Assembly (NCBI RefSeq): GCF_042140245.1
Contig: NZ_CP159483.1
Location: forward strand, 682,001 to 746,000
Source: MH13 sp042140245
GTDB lineage: Bacteria > Pseudomonadota > Alphaproteobacteria > Rhizobiales > MH13
Direction of reading: 5' to 3'
Length of the DNA stretch: 64,000 nucleotides
The translations under genes were made by a program, and so were the position numbers. Below the pieces are notes generated by a model. That model was not told the DNA's origin and ran no database searches. It saw nothing but the letters and a program-made list of their open reading frames with translations. Shown one piece after another: positions 35,477 to 44,530 of this stretch; the stretch's first letter is position 1; each line of letters starts with the position of its first letter.

Positions 35477-37936
35477 TTGACCGATACGCCCGCTGGTGAA
35501 CCGACCTCATCCGATGATCCTGAAGTGGCCAATGGCGCCGACTATGGCGCCGATTCCATTAAGGTTCTCAAAGGCTTGGATGCGGTGCGTAAGCGCCCTG
35601 GCATGTACATTGGTGACACCGACGATGGGTCTGGTCTGCATCACATGGTCTATGAGGTGGTCGACAACGCCATCGATGAGGCTCTTGCTGGCCATGCAAG
35701 TGAAGTCACAGTTGCGCTCAACGCCGATGGATCGGTGACGGTGCGGGACGATGGACGCGGTATTCCGACCGATATCCACACCGAAGAAGGCATTTCTGCC
35801 GCTGAAGTGATCATGACCCAGCTACATGCGGGCGGAAAGTTTGACCAGAACTCCTACAAGGTCTCCGGCGGCCTGCATGGCGTGGGTGTTTCGGTCGTGA
35901 ATGCGCTTTCCACCAAACTGGAACTGCGCATTTGGCGCGCTGGCCAGGAACACTGGATGTCGTTTTCGCATGGCGTGTCCGATGGGCCGTTGAAAACAGT
36001 TGGCAATGCCGGTGGACAGACCGGCACTGAAGTGACGTTCACACCGTCCCCAGACACTTTCACGAACATTGAATTTTCGTTCGACACCTTAGAGCACCGC
36101 CTGCGCGAGTTGGCGTTCTTGAACTCCGGCGTGAAGATCTTGCTGTCCGACAAGCGCGGTGTGGAAGATCGCGTTGTGACGCTGGAATATGAAGGCGGCC
36201 TGAAGGAGTTTGTTGCCTTCCTGGATCGCAAGAAGAAGCCCGTGTTGGAAGCACCGATCTTCGTGACGGCGGAGAAAGACGGCATCACAGTGGAAGTGGC
36301 GATGTGGTGGAACGACAGCTACCACGAGAATGTGCTCTGCTTCACCAACAACATTCCGCAACGCGATGGTGGCACCCATCTAGCAGGCTTCCGCGCGGCG
36401 CTAACGCGTCAGGTGACAGGTTATGCGGATGCGTCAGGCCTCACAAAAAAAGAGAAGGTGAACCCAACCGGTGATGATTGCCGCGAGGGCCTTACTGCTG
36501 TGCTTTCAGTGAAAGTGCCAGACCCGAAGTTCTCCTCGCAGACCAAGGACAAGCTGGTTTCCTCCGAAGTGCGTCCCGTGGTTGAGAACGTGCTCAATCA
36601 GTCGCTTTCCATCTGGTTTGAAGAAAATCCGGCCCACGCCAAGAGCATCGTGTCGAAGGTTATTGAAGCCGCTGCGGCCCGCGAGGCGGCGCGCAAAGCT
36701 CGCGAACTGACCCGCCGCAAAGGCGCGCTCGACGTGGCTTCCCTGCCAGGCAAGCTTGCCGATTGCCAGGAACGCGATCCGGCTAAGTCTGAGCTTTTCC
36801 TCGTGGAGGGTGACTCCGCTGGCGGTTCAGCCAAACAGGGCCGTGTGCGCGATTTTCAAGCTGTGCTGCCGCTGCGCGGTAAGATCCTGAATGTTGAGCG
36901 AGCGCGCTTTGACAAGATGCTGTCATCCAATGAGATCGGCACGCTGATCACCGCGCTGGGCACGGGCATTGGGGCTGAAGAATTCAACCCGGACAAGCTG
37001 CGCTACCACAAGATCATCATCATGACCGATGCTGACGTGGACGGTTCGCACATCCGCACGCTGCTACTCACCTTCTTCTTCCGCCAAATGCGAGAGTTGA
37101 TAGAACGTGGGCACCTCTATATTGCGCAGCCGCCGCTTTACAAAATGAAGCGCGGCAATTCTGAGCAATATCTGAAAGACGAAGCAGCCTTGCAGGACTA
37201 TTTGCTGGACGGCGGTTTGGAGGGCGCAAGCCTTACGCTTGCGTCAGGGGAAGTTCTCTCCGGCCAAGATCTTCTAGCCACCGTCAATGAGGCGCGACGG
37301 ATCAATTCCGTTCTGGACGGGCTACATCACCGCTACAACCGTGACGTGGTGGAGCAAGCCGCCATCGCTGGTGCGCTGAATGCTGCTCTGCTTTCCAACG
37401 CTGAGCAGGCTGAAGAGGCTGCCGCCTATGTCGCGCGGCGGATCGATATTCTGGCCGATGAGTTTGAAAAGGGCTGGGAAGGCAGGCGCCTTGACACTGG
37501 CGATTTGCGCTTTACCCGCACATTGCGCGGCGTCACCGATGTGGTGACCATTGATACGGCATTGCTTGATAGTGCTGATGCTTTGCGTTTGGACGGCTTT
37601 GCCACGCATCTGCAAGAGATCTATGGGAAAGCAGCTGTGCTTCGGCGCAAGGACACCGAATTGCATATCCGCGGACCGCGAGCACTGGTGGCCGCGCTGA
37701 TGGAGATGGGCCGCAAAGGTGTGTCGCTTCAGCGCTACAAAGGTCTGGGCGAGATGAATCCCGATCAACTTTGGGAAACGACACTCGACCCCAATGTGCG
37801 CACTCTTCTGCAAGTGAAGATCAAAGAAGCCGATGAGGCCGATGGGATCTTCTCTGACCTGATGGGCGATGATGTCGATCCGCGCCGCGCCTTTATTCAG
37901 GACAATGCGCTGACTGTTGGAAACTTGGATATCTAA
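35477..37936 (+). CDS. gyrB: DNA gyrase subunit B
   Basis: The ATPase subunit of type II topoisomerase that introduces negative supercoils. The 819 residues show GHKL features (VVDNAIDEAL, DDGRGIPTD, VSGGLHGVGVSVVNALS), the transducer, and the TOPRIM motifs EGDSAGGSAKQGR and IIIMTDADVDGSHIRTLLL, ending in QRYKGLGEMNPDQLWETTLDP. A TTG start at 35477 is supported by AAAGGA eight bases upstream; the nearby ATG at 35458 is in another frame. It is separated from recF by the accessory gene block. A strong hairpin follows the stop. Confidence 0.97.
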   Translation: MTDTPAGEPTSSDDPEVANGADYGADSIKVLKGLDAVRKRPGMYIGDTDDGSGLHHMVYEVVDNAIDEALAGHASEVTVALNADGSVTVRDDGRGIPTDIHTEEGISAAEVIMTQLHAGGKFDQNSYKVSGGLHGVGVSVVNALSTKLELRIWRAGQEHWMSFSHGVSDGPLKTVGNAGGQTGTEVTFTPSPDTFTNIEFSFDTLEHRLRELAFLNSGVKILLSDKRGVEDRVVTLEYEGGLKEFVAFLDRKKKPVLEAPIFVTAEKDGITVEVAMWWNDSYHENVLCFTNNIPQRDGGTHLAGFRAALTRQVTGYADASGLTKKEKVNPTGDDCREGLTAVLSVKVPDPKFSSQTKDKLVSSEVRPVVENVLNQSLSIWFEENPAHAKSIVSKVIEAAAAREAARKARELTRRKGALDVASLPGKLADCQERDPAKSELFLVEGDSAGGSAKQGRVRDFQAVLPLRGKILNVERARFDKMLSSNEIGTLITALGTGIGAEEFNPDKLRYHKIIIMTDADVDGSHIRTLLLTFFFRQMRELIERGHLYIAQPPLYKMKRGNSEQYLKDEAALQDYLLDGGLEGASLTLASGEVLSGQDLLATVNEARRINSVLDGLHHRYNRDVVEQAAIAGALNAALLSNAEQAEEAAAYVARRIDILADEFEKGWEGRRLDTGDLRFTRTLRGVTDVVTIDTALLDSADALRLDGFATHLQEIYGKAAVLRRKDTELHIRGPRALVAALMEMGRKGVSLQRYKGLGEMNPDQLWETTLDPNVRTLLQVKIKEADEADGIFSDLMGDDVDPRRAFIQDNALTVGNLDI

Positions 37937-37939
37937 GCC

Positions 37940-37968
37940 TTCATGGCCGGGTCAAACTCGGCCATGAA
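37940..37968 (+). terminator. strong hairpin after gyrB (terminator without U-tract)
   Basis: A perfect 10-bp inverted repeat, 37940-37949 with 37959-37968, starts three bases after the gyrB stop. No T-run follows, so intrinsic termination is uncertain; it could protect the 3' end or pause transcription. Confidence 0.45.
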
Positions 37969-38019
37969 AGCTCCATACTGGTTTCCAAGATCCCCTCGCC
38001 CAACAAGGACCATGCCTCC

Positions 38020-39012
38020 ATGACCCTATCCACGCGTACCTTTGGCAAAACCGGTTGGCCAGTCTCCGAGATCGGCTTCGGCGCCTGGGCTATTGGCGGC
38101 TCGTGGGGTGATGTTGATGATAGTGAAGCCAAAGCCGCACTTCACACAGGCCTTGATGCTGGCGTTACGTTTCTCGATACGGCCGATGTTTATGGTGATG
38201 GTCGCTCAGAGCGCCTGATCCGTGACGTGTTGGCCGAGCGATCGGGCTCACGGCCTGTCGTTGCAACCAAAGCCGGGCGGCGGCTCGATCCGCATATCGC
38301 GTCAGGATACACCAAAGCCAACATCGAAGCCTTTGTTGATCGCAGCTTGATGAATTTGGGCGTTGATTGTCTGGATCTGGTTCAACTGCATTGTCCGCCA
38401 ACCGATGTTTATTATCAGCCTGAAATGTTTGGCGGCCTGGACGAGTTGGTTCGTGCAGGCAAGCTGAAGCACTATGGGGTTTCAGTTGAAAAGGTCGAAG
38501 AAGGTCTGAAAGCGCTGGACTATGAAGGCGTTGCGTCGGTCCAGATCATCTACAACATCTTTCGCCAACGACCGGCAGATCTGTTCTTCGCTGAAGCCAA
38601 GAAGCGCAACGTCGCCGTTATCGTCCGGGTGCCGCTGGCAAGCGGTATGCTGACTGGCAAGATTACAGCTGACACACAGTTCGCGCAGGATGATCACCGC
38701 GCATTCAACCGTCATGGTGAGGCCTTTGATGTCGGGGAGACGTTTGCCGGTGTGCCTTTTGACGTTGCCTTGGGTGCCGTGGAGGAACTTCGCGCACTGG
38801 TACCAGGTGGCGCGACGATGGCACAGTTCGCACTGAAATGGATCTTGATGGAAGACACGGTGTCCGTGGTCATCCCAGGTGCCCGCAGGCCCGAACAAGC
38901 CACGGCCAACGCGGCTGCCAGCAGCCTTGAGCCTCTTAGCGCGACAACCATGCAAAGTGTGCGGGCACTGTATCAGGAACGCATCGCACCACTCGTCCAC
39001 CATCGCTGGTAG
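38020..39012 (+). CDS. aldo/keto reductase
   Basis: A 330-residue NADPH-type aldo/keto reductase. The catalytic tetrad is visible as Asp and Tyr in FLDTADVYGDG, Lys in VVATKAGRR and His in LVQLHCPP. The C-terminal cofactor loop VVIPGARRPEQATANA is typical of members close to the YghZ/Kv-beta group. It begins after a plausible AAGGA ribosome site, 83 bases downstream of gyrB. Substrate unknown. A related reductase lies across the LysR gene. Confidence 0.9.
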   Translation: MTLSTRTFGKTGWPVSEIGFGAWAIGGSWGDVDDSEAKAALHTGLDAGVTFLDTADVYGDGRSERLIRDVLAERSGSRPVVATKAGRRLDPHIASGYTKANIEAFVDRSLMNLGVDCLDLVQLHCPPTDVYYQPEMFGGLDELVRAGKLKHYGVSVEKVEEGLKALDYEGVASVQIIYNIFRQRPADLFFAEAKKRNVAVIVRVPLASGMLTGKITADTQFAQDDHRAFNRHGEAFDVGETFAGVPFDVALGAVEELRALVPGGATMAQFALKWILMEDTVSVVIPGARRPEQATANAAASSLEPLSATTMQSVRALYQERIAPLVHHRW

Positions 39013-39035
39013 AAGAGTTCAGTCGCAACGTTCTC

Positions 39036-39878
39036 TTAAGTGCGGATCTGGCCCCAGCCGAACAGCTCGCGGTTTTCCTGGAGCAATGCTTCGAGCCTTC
39101 GCACCACCAGACGAATGTGTCGCTGGTGGCGGGTTTCGTGGTGAAGCACCAACCATTGCCGGTGGGTGAGGGCTTCAATCGGTCCGGACGCCCGCTCTAA
39201 GCGTGAATTCATGTCGCCCACAAAACACGGCAAAACGGCAAGACCAGCGCCTGCCTCACAAAGATCCATCACCAGGCGGGGGCTGTTCGCTTCCACCGCT
39301 ATCTCGTTGGCATGGTGGCTCTCCACCCAGCGTGCCGATGGTGTGTTGGCCGCGCTGCGTATCCACCTGTTTACTGTGCTCTGCCGTGCTCGATAGGCCG
39401 CAAAGGCAAACTCACCCAAGGCCTTTCCGGCGAGGCCGGCCTCGACGGGACGTGCATTGCGAATGCCGATATCAGCCTCCCGGCGAGCAATATCCAGCTG
39501 AGCTTCACCGCTGACAAAATCAAGGCGAAACGGGTCACGCGGACCCACCAAAGCCTCAATTCGGTGAGCGAAAAAGAAGCTCATCCAGCTGCCTGCCGAG
39601 AGTCGCACGGTTTGGGCCTCTTGCAGCCCGGCGCGCCACCGATCAACGCCAAGCGCGGCCTCTTCCATCGCTTCAGCTCGCACGACAAGCGCTTTGCCAT
39701 CATCCGTGACCGTGTAGCCTTTTCCCGAGCGTTCAAACAGACGTGCGCCGAGAGCTTGTTCCAAACGATCCATACGGCGGCCAAGCGTGGCCGGGCTGGT
39801 TTTCAAGGCCCGTGCGGCCCCCGATAAGCCGCCGTGACGAGCAACCATCAAGAACGCGAGAAGGTCATCCCAGTTCAT
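39036..39878 (-). CDS. LysR-family transcriptional regulator
   Basis: A 280-residue LysR-type regulator with an N-terminal winged HTH (MNWDDLLAFLMVARHGGLSGAARAL, SPATLGRRMDRLEQALGARLFER) and a C-terminal effector domain. The ATG at 39878 gives the canonical start; an upstream TTG would add seven residues. It faces the second aldo/keto reductase across a promoter region holding an 18-base palindrome, and probably regulates itself and the flanking reductases. The inducer is unknown. Confidence 0.9.
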   Translation of the reverse strand: MNWDDLLAFLMVARHGGLSGAARALKTSPATLGRRMDRLEQALGARLFERSGKGYTVTDDGKALVVRAEAMEEAALGVDRWRAGLQEAQTVRLSAGSWMSFFFAHRIEALVGPRDPFRLDFVSGEAQLDIARREADIGIRNARPVEAGLAGKALGEFAFAAYRARQSTVNRWIRSAANTPSARWVESHHANEIAVEANSPRLVMDLCEAGAGLAVLPCFVGDMNSRLERASGPIEALTHRQWLVLHHETRHQRHIRLVVRRLEALLQENRELFGWGQIRT

Positions 39879-39891
39879 TGAATTATCTTCT

Positions 39892-39909
39892 CTTTTCAAA
39901 TTTGAAAAG
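39892..39909. promoter_or_regulatory. 18-base palindrome in the LysR-aldo/keto reductase promoter
   Basis: CTTTTCAAATTTGAAAAG is a perfect inverted repeat, 14 bases upstream of the LysR start codon. A partial repeat (TTTTTCAAAT, about 39932-39941) lies farther on toward the aldo/keto reductase. This fits an autoregulatory operator with two half-sites, although LysR sites are usually less perfectly symmetric. Confidence 0.55.
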
Positions 39910-40037
39910 GCTAATCTATTCTTTTCTATCGTTTTTCAAATCTATTGTCACGATAGTGCAACGATGTGCATAGGTATAGGATAAAGCAATAGAGATGCAA
40001 TACCGACAGCTGGTCGCCGCAAAAGAGGCCGACAATC

Positions 40038-41018
40038 ATGCGTTTTGAACCCAAATCACGTGTCGGCATGGGGTGCTGGGCCATTGGTGGGCCGTTCTTC
40101 GCCGGGGACGGTCCGCTCGGTTACGCCAACACTGATGATGCTCGATCACTGGCTGCGATCGAAGCAAGCTATGAGGCAGGCATTCGGCTGTTCGATACGG
40201 CCGATGTTTATGGCGCGGGGCACTCTGAACGCCTGCTTGGTCAAGCGCTTAAAGGTCGCGACGATGTCGTGATTTCAACCAAGTTCGGGATTGGTTTTGA
40301 TGAAACAAGCAAGCAGGTGATCGGTGAACGCACTGATGCGGCCGATGTAGAGATGGCGCTCGATGCGTCTCGCAAGAGGCTTGATCGCGATGTGCTCGAC
40401 CTCGTGTTCTTGCATCTCAACAGCCTGCCGCCACAGCTCGCTGCCCCCTTGTTCGATGCGCTTGAGGATGCGCGAACACGAGGCATCATAAGCGCTTATG
40501 GCTGGTCGACTGATTTTCCACAAAGCGCCCGTGCCATGGCCAAACGTGAGGGTTTTGTCGCTGTTCAGCACGCGATGAACGTCTTCTTTGACGCGCCATC
40601 CATGATGGATGTGACCCGCCAACATGGTCTTCTCAGTTTCAATCGATCACCGCTCGCAATGGGCCTGTTGACCGGAAAATTCACCGCTGGCCAATCCATG
40701 GCGCCCGATGATATCCGCCATAACAGTTTTGGCTGGATGGACTATTTCAAAGACGGGAAAGTAGAGCCGAGCTTCGTGGCGATGCTGGAGGCCGTGCGCG
40801 ATCTGCTAACTGTTGGGGGTCGCTCCCCTACACAAGGGGCCTTGGGTTGGCTGCTTGCCAAATCTCCCAACACAGTTCCGATCCCAGGGGCTCGCACCGT
40901 CGAGCAAGCCACGCACAATGCAAGAGCCCTGGATTTCGGTCCGCTGCCTGCGTCCGCAATAGAAGAGATAGAGACAGTCCTTACCAGACCAGCTGAAGGT
41001 CCCCCGCGTGAGCGCTAA
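40038..41018 (+). CDS. aldo/keto reductase
   Basis: A 326-residue aldo/keto reductase with Asp and Tyr of the tetrad in LFDTADVYGAG and Lys in VVISTKFG. The usual His position reads VFLHLNS. The cofactor motif PIPGARTVEQATHNARA is at the C terminus. It is divergent from the LysR gene with the palindromic operator between them, so it is probably the main target. Its stop overlaps by four bases the end of a convergent LysE gene. The substrate is unknown. Confidence 0.88.
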   Translation: MRFEPKSRVGMGCWAIGGPFFAGDGPLGYANTDDARSLAAIEASYEAGIRLFDTADVYGAGHSERLLGQALKGRDDVVISTKFGIGFDETSKQVIGERTDAADVEMALDASRKRLDRDVLDLVFLHLNSLPPQLAAPLFDALEDARTRGIISAYGWSTDFPQSARAMAKREGFVAVQHAMNVFFDAPSMMDVTRQHGLLSFNRSPLAMGLLTGKFTAGQSMAPDDIRHNSFGWMDYFKDGKVEPSFVAMLEAVRDLLTVGGRSPTQGALGWLLAKSPNTVPIPGARTVEQATHNARALDFGPLPASAIEEIETVLTRPAEGPPRER

Positions 41019-41629
41019 AGCACGTTTGGCCAGAAAACCGGGATCAACGTGGCAAGCAGTAAGATCGCGGCCACGACATTGAAAGCGCGCAAGCGTGTTG
41101 GATCGGAAAAGAAAAGGCGCAGATAGTCACCCAGCGCTGTCCAACCCGTGGCGGTGAACGTGCCGGCGAAGGCAAAAACAGCCGCCACCGCAAAGGCGTT
41201 GACCGTGCTTGAGAGCGGCAAAGCGTAGACCGTCAGCGCCGTCGTCGCCATAACCCAGGCTTTGGGGTTCACCCACTGAAAAGCGGCCGCCTGCAGAAAT
41301 GTGAGCGGCTTGCCGGAAACTTCCAAGTCGCCGCTTTGAGCAATCTTGGGTCGGGCGGTGGCGATCTTATAGGCCAGATAGATCAGATAAGCTGCGCAGA
41401 TGTATTTCAGCGCTAGCTCTAGCAACGGGACCAAGGCGAAAAGCTGCGAGAGGCCAAGACCGACCGCCACAATCATCAACGGAAAGCCATAGGCAACACC
41501 GGTGATGTGGCCGAGAGAACGGCGGAACCCATAGTTCATGCCAGAGGTCATCAGCATCACATTGTTCGGGCCAGGCGTACCCGCAGACAGAAAAGCAAAA
41601 GCGGCAAGAGTGAGGATCAGATCGGTCAT
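41015..41629 (-). CDS. LysE-family amino-acid exporter
   Basis: A 204-residue membrane protein of the LysE/RhtB type, with SAGTPGPNNVMLMTSGMNYGFRRSLGH at the N terminus, WVNPKAWVMATTAL in the middle and about six hydrophobic helices. It is divergent from an Lrp/AsnC gene across 81 bases, the typical arrangement of an exporter with its amino-acid-sensing regulator. The ATG at 41629 is used; a GTG two codons upstream is an alternative. Its 3' end overlaps the convergent aldo/keto reductase by four bases. Confidence 0.87.
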   Translation of the reverse strand: MTDLILTLAAFAFLSAGTPGPNNVMLMTSGMNYGFRRSLGHITGVAYGFPLMIVAVGLGLSQLFALVPLLELALKYICAAYLIYLAYKIATARPKIAQSGDLEVSGKPLTFLQAAAFQWVNPKAWVMATTALTVYALPLSSTVNAFAVAAVFAFAGTFTATGWTALGDYLRLFFSDPTRLRAFNVVAAILLLATLIPVFWPNVL

Positions 41630-41658
41630 AGCCACACAAAGCTATTGACTTTTCCTCG

Positions 41659-41678
41659 CAAGAAGTTTGCTTTTCTTG
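41659..41678. promoter_or_regulatory. inverted repeat in the Lrp-LysE divergent promoter
   Basis: CAAGAA and TTCTTG flank eight bases, in the 81-base gap between the exporter and the regulator. A repeat of this size and position suits an Lrp/AsnC-family operator. The binding protein is inferred from gene order. Confidence 0.45.
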
Positions 41679-41710
41679 TGTTTTGGATCACGAATGAGCA
41701 AGATTTCACC

Positions 41711-42157
41711 ATGTTAGATGAAATGGATCACACGATCTTGCGCGCTTTGGAACTGGATGGACGGCTTTCCAACACAGCTCTGGCCGACAAGGTTGGCCTA
41801 TCCCAATCGGCTTGCCTGAGGCGTGTGCAAGCGCTTGAAGAATCCGGTGTCATCAAAGGCTATCGTGCGGTGCTCGATCGCAGCAAGCTTGGTCGTGGCC
41901 TGAAGGTTTATGTGGCTGTTGGCCTCTCGCGCCACCTTAAGGCAGACCAGGACGCATTTGAGCGTGCCATGAAGACAGCGCGTGAGGTGCGCGAGTGCCA
42001 CAATGTTTCAGGCACCATTGAGTACCTTCTCCATGTGGAAGTCGCCGACCTTGCGGCCTACAAATACTTCCACACCGAAGTGCTGGGCACCGTGGAACAG
42101 GTGGCGTCGATAACAAGCTACTTCGTTATGGGAAGCCCAAAGGACGAGCGGGGTTAG
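41711..42157 (+). CDS. Lrp/AsnC-family transcriptional regulator
   Basis: A 148-residue regulator with an N-terminal HTH (MDHTILRALELDGRLSNTALADKVGLSQSACLRRVQALEESG) and a C-terminal RAM-type ligand-binding domain (EYLLHVEVADLAAYKYFHTEVL). Divergent transcription from a LysE-family exporter suggests it responds to an exported amino acid and activates the exporter, as for LysG-type pairs of another family. The start is the ATG at 41711. Confidence 0.92.
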   Translation: MLDEMDHTILRALELDGRLSNTALADKVGLSQSACLRRVQALEESGVIKGYRAVLDRSKLGRGLKVYVAVGLSRHLKADQDAFERAMKTAREVRECHNVSGTIEYLLHVEVADLAAYKYFHTEVLGTVEQVASITSYFVMGSPKDERG

Positions 42158-42645
42158 TCTTTGCGCACTGCAATGTGTGTGGCGTTGATCGCTGCCCCAA
42201 GCGCTTTTGGATCGGTGCAAAACACGCTGTCAGGGCGGCCAGCGGCCGCCCACACTTCAGAATATGTCAGCAGTGCCTCGTCCATATAAATCGGCAGTGT
42301 TTGCTTATGGCCAATCGGTGCCACACCACCGATTGCGAAGCCGGTCTCATCACGCACCCGGCGGGTATCAGCGCGTTCCAGTTTTGGCCCATACGTTTGT
42401 GCAATGTGGTCGAGATCAGCATTGTGTTGACCGCTGACCAACATCAGCACCAGGGCATCGCGCTCCCTATCGCGAAAAACCAATGATTTGACGATTTGAC
42501 CAACCGTGCATCGGCACGCGGCAGCGGCCTCTTCAGCTGTACGGGTGGATTGGTCCATCGTTTTCAGCGTGATGGGCAGGCCCATCGCTTCAGCTGCATC
42601 GACAACGCGCGCCATCGAAGAACCAGGCTTGGGCTTGATGGACAC
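42154..42645 (-). CDS. YbaK/EbsC-family aminoacyl-tRNA deacylase
   Basis: A 163-residue protein with the YbaK/ProX editing-domain fold. Seen are AAAACRCTVGQIVKSLVF with the conserved lysine, VLMLVSGQHNADLD, and GFAIGGVAPIGH. Relatives hydrolyse mischarged Cys-tRNAPro or Ala-tRNAPro. A GTG start at 42645 is supported by GGAGG eight bases upstream, overlapping the end of the kinase gene. Its end overlaps by four bases the convergent Lrp gene. Confidence 0.9.
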   Translation of the reverse strand: MSIKPKPGSSMARVVDAAEAMGLPITLKTMDQSTRTAEEAAAACRCTVGQIVKSLVFRDRERDALVLMLVSGQHNADLDHIAQTYGPKLERADTRRVRDETGFAIGGVAPIGHKQTLPIYMDEALLTYSEVWAAAGRPDSVFCTDPKALGAAINATHIAVRKD

Positions 42646-42648
42646 GTG

Positions 42649-43677
42649 TCAGCCCTCCACCAAGATCCCAGCGTCAAACGCCAATTGTTTCAGCGAGGTC
42701 TGCGGACGCGGGCCCATTTGTGCGATGACATGGGCAGCTGCCAAATGGCCCAGCTCAGCGCATGTGGAAAGCGGCATCTGATTGGCAAGCCCATAAAGAT
42801 AGCCGCCAGCAAACACATCTCCAGCGCCCGTCAGGTCGGTGATGTCATCCACCTTCGGTGTGCCAACCTCGATGCGTTGATCACCTGATACCGTGATTGA
42901 CCCGTTTTCGCCCAGCGTCACCACGCCCAGTTCGGCATCCTTGGCCAGAGCATCCAAAGCTGTCGGCAGGTCAGCGGTTTCATAAAGGGAGCGCAGCTCA
43001 TGCTCATTGGCAAACAACGTGTCGACTTTGCCGGTTCGCATCAGGTCAAGGAATTCACCGCGATAGCGATCAACACAGAATGAATCTGACAGCGTGAGCG
43101 CCACCTTGCGCCCGGCTTCTTTGGCAATCTGGGCTGCTAGGCGAAATGCCTCCTTCGCCTTGGCCGGATCCCAAAGATAGCCTTCCATATAGGTGATGGC
43201 AGAATCGCGGATGAGGTCGATATCGATATCATCAACCGTCAGCTCCTGGCAGGCCGCCAGCGAGGTGTTCATTGTGCGCTCGCCATCGGGGGTGACCAAA
43301 ATAATGGACGTTGCCGTGCGCACATCCTGGGTGCGCGGCAGCGGCGAGACATCAAAAAACACGCCAATTCCGCGCATATCGTGGGCATAGGCGCGACCAT
43401 TGTCATCATCGGAGACTTTGCCGATGTAGGCGGCCTTGCCGCCATACGATGCGATGGCAGCAGCTGTGTTGCCAGCTGACCCACCCGACATACGCGTGGC
43501 CTGTCCAATACGATTGTAGAGTCGCGCCAACTCGGTAACATCAACCAAACGCATGGAGCCCTTGGCGAGCTTCTCATGCACCAGAAAATCGTCTTCCACA
43601 TGCGCAAGAATGTCGAAAATGGCGTTGCCAATGGCAACCACGTCATAGCGTGGTGAAGCAAGGGGCGTGTTGGTCAT
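42649..43677 (-). CDS. adenosine kinase (PfkB-family)
   Basis: A 342-residue ribokinase-family kinase, best fitting the bacterial adenosine kinase group. The family features are AIGNAIFDILAHVEDDFL, the SGGSAGNTAAAIASYGG N-terminal motif, the second PfkB motif DLTGAGDVFAGGYLYGL with catalytic Asp, and LFANEHELRSL. It would phosphorylate adenosine made by SAH hydrolase. A fructokinase-like role cannot be excluded. The YbaK-like gene follows three bases after its stop. Confidence 0.88.
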   Translation of the reverse strand: MTNTPLASPRYDVVAIGNAIFDILAHVEDDFLVHEKLAKGSMRLVDVTELARLYNRIGQATRMSGGSAGNTAAAIASYGGKAAYIGKVSDDDNGRAYAHDMRGIGVFFDVSPLPRTQDVRTATSIILVTPDGERTMNTSLAACQELTVDDIDIDLIRDSAITYMEGYLWDPAKAKEAFRLAAQIAKEAGRKVALTLSDSFCVDRYRGEFLDLMRTGKVDTLFANEHELRSLYETADLPTALDALAKDAELGVVTLGENGSITVSGDQRIEVGTPKVDDITDLTGAGDVFAGGYLYGLANQMPLSTCAELGHLAAAHVIAQMGPRPQTSLKQLAFDAGILVEG

Positions 43678-43807
43678 GGATGGCTTTCACGGCGGGCTGT
43701 AGAAAAGGGTAAAATCTCCGAAGACCCTCTTGGACCATTGTGAAGGCACCATCAACTGCCTATCTCAGCCAAGCCATTGCCCACAATCACCGGAAACCCT
43801 GCCTGCA

Positions 43808-44485
43808 ATGTTTGCTCTTGTGCGCCAAGCCGCCCGTGATGTTCTTTCACCCCCGTTTCGCGGCGTGCTGTTCAAGTCACTCGGCCTGACAATCCTTGCG
43901 TTGATCGCTGTGTGGTTTGGTCTGGAATGGCTGATCGATACCTTTGTCACGCTGGAGCGCGGATGGCTTGATGACCTGGTGCAGGTCATTTCAGGCGTTG
44001 CCTTATTGGTCGGGGCGGTTTTCCTGGTGGTACCTGTTACCGCGCTGGTCGCCAGCCTCTTCCTTGATGACATCGCCGAAGTGGTGGAAGCCACACACTA
44101 TCCGGGAGAGCCAACCGGTCGTCCTTTGCCGATGCTGATGGCGTTGAAAGAGGCGATTGGCTTCACATTGGTGGTGATCGTGGTGAACCTTGGCGCTTTG
44201 ATGCTGTTGCTGGTGCCTGGTATCAACGCCATCATCTTTTTGATTGCGAACGGCTATTTGCTGGGTCGAGAGTATTTTGAACTTGCCGCGCTGCGGTTTC
44301 GCCCAAAATCAGAGGTGAAAGCCCTGCGCCGCCGTCATGGTGGACGAGTGTTCCTGGCTGGATTGGTGATCGCGGGGCTTGTTGCCATCCCCATCATCAA
44401 CCTGTTGACCCCTTTGTTTGCAACCGCATTGATGGTGCATCTGCATAAGAGCATCTCGCAAGCAGAACGCGCTCCTCATGCTTGA
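43808..44485 (+). CDS. CysZ/EI24-like membrane protein
   Basis: A 225-residue inner-membrane protein with about four hydrophobic segments (FKSLGLTILALIAVWFGL, SGVALLVGAVFLVVPVTAL, GFTLVVIVVNLGALMLLLVPG, VFLAGLVIAGLVAIPIINLL) and the EI24-type loop LLGREYFELAALRF. It resembles CysZ, a sulfate permease, but CysZ relatives vary and the cargo is inferred. The ATG at 43808 is the first with the family start MFALVRQAARDVLSP. The gene sits in front of copC by 45 bases. Confidence 0.8.
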   Translation: MFALVRQAARDVLSPPFRGVLFKSLGLTILALIAVWFGLEWLIDTFVTLERGWLDDLVQVISGVALLVGAVFLVVPVTALVASLFLDDIAEVVEATHYPGEPTGRPLPMLMALKEAIGFTLVVIVVNLGALMLLLVPGINAIIFLIANGYLLGREYFELAALRFRPKSEVKALRRRHGGRVFLAGLVIAGLVAIPIINLLTPLFATALMVHLHKSISQAERAPHA

Positions 44486-44530
44486 CGTTGCGTGCCTGGT
44501 CGGCTGATTTCTGATACCAACAAAGGAAAG

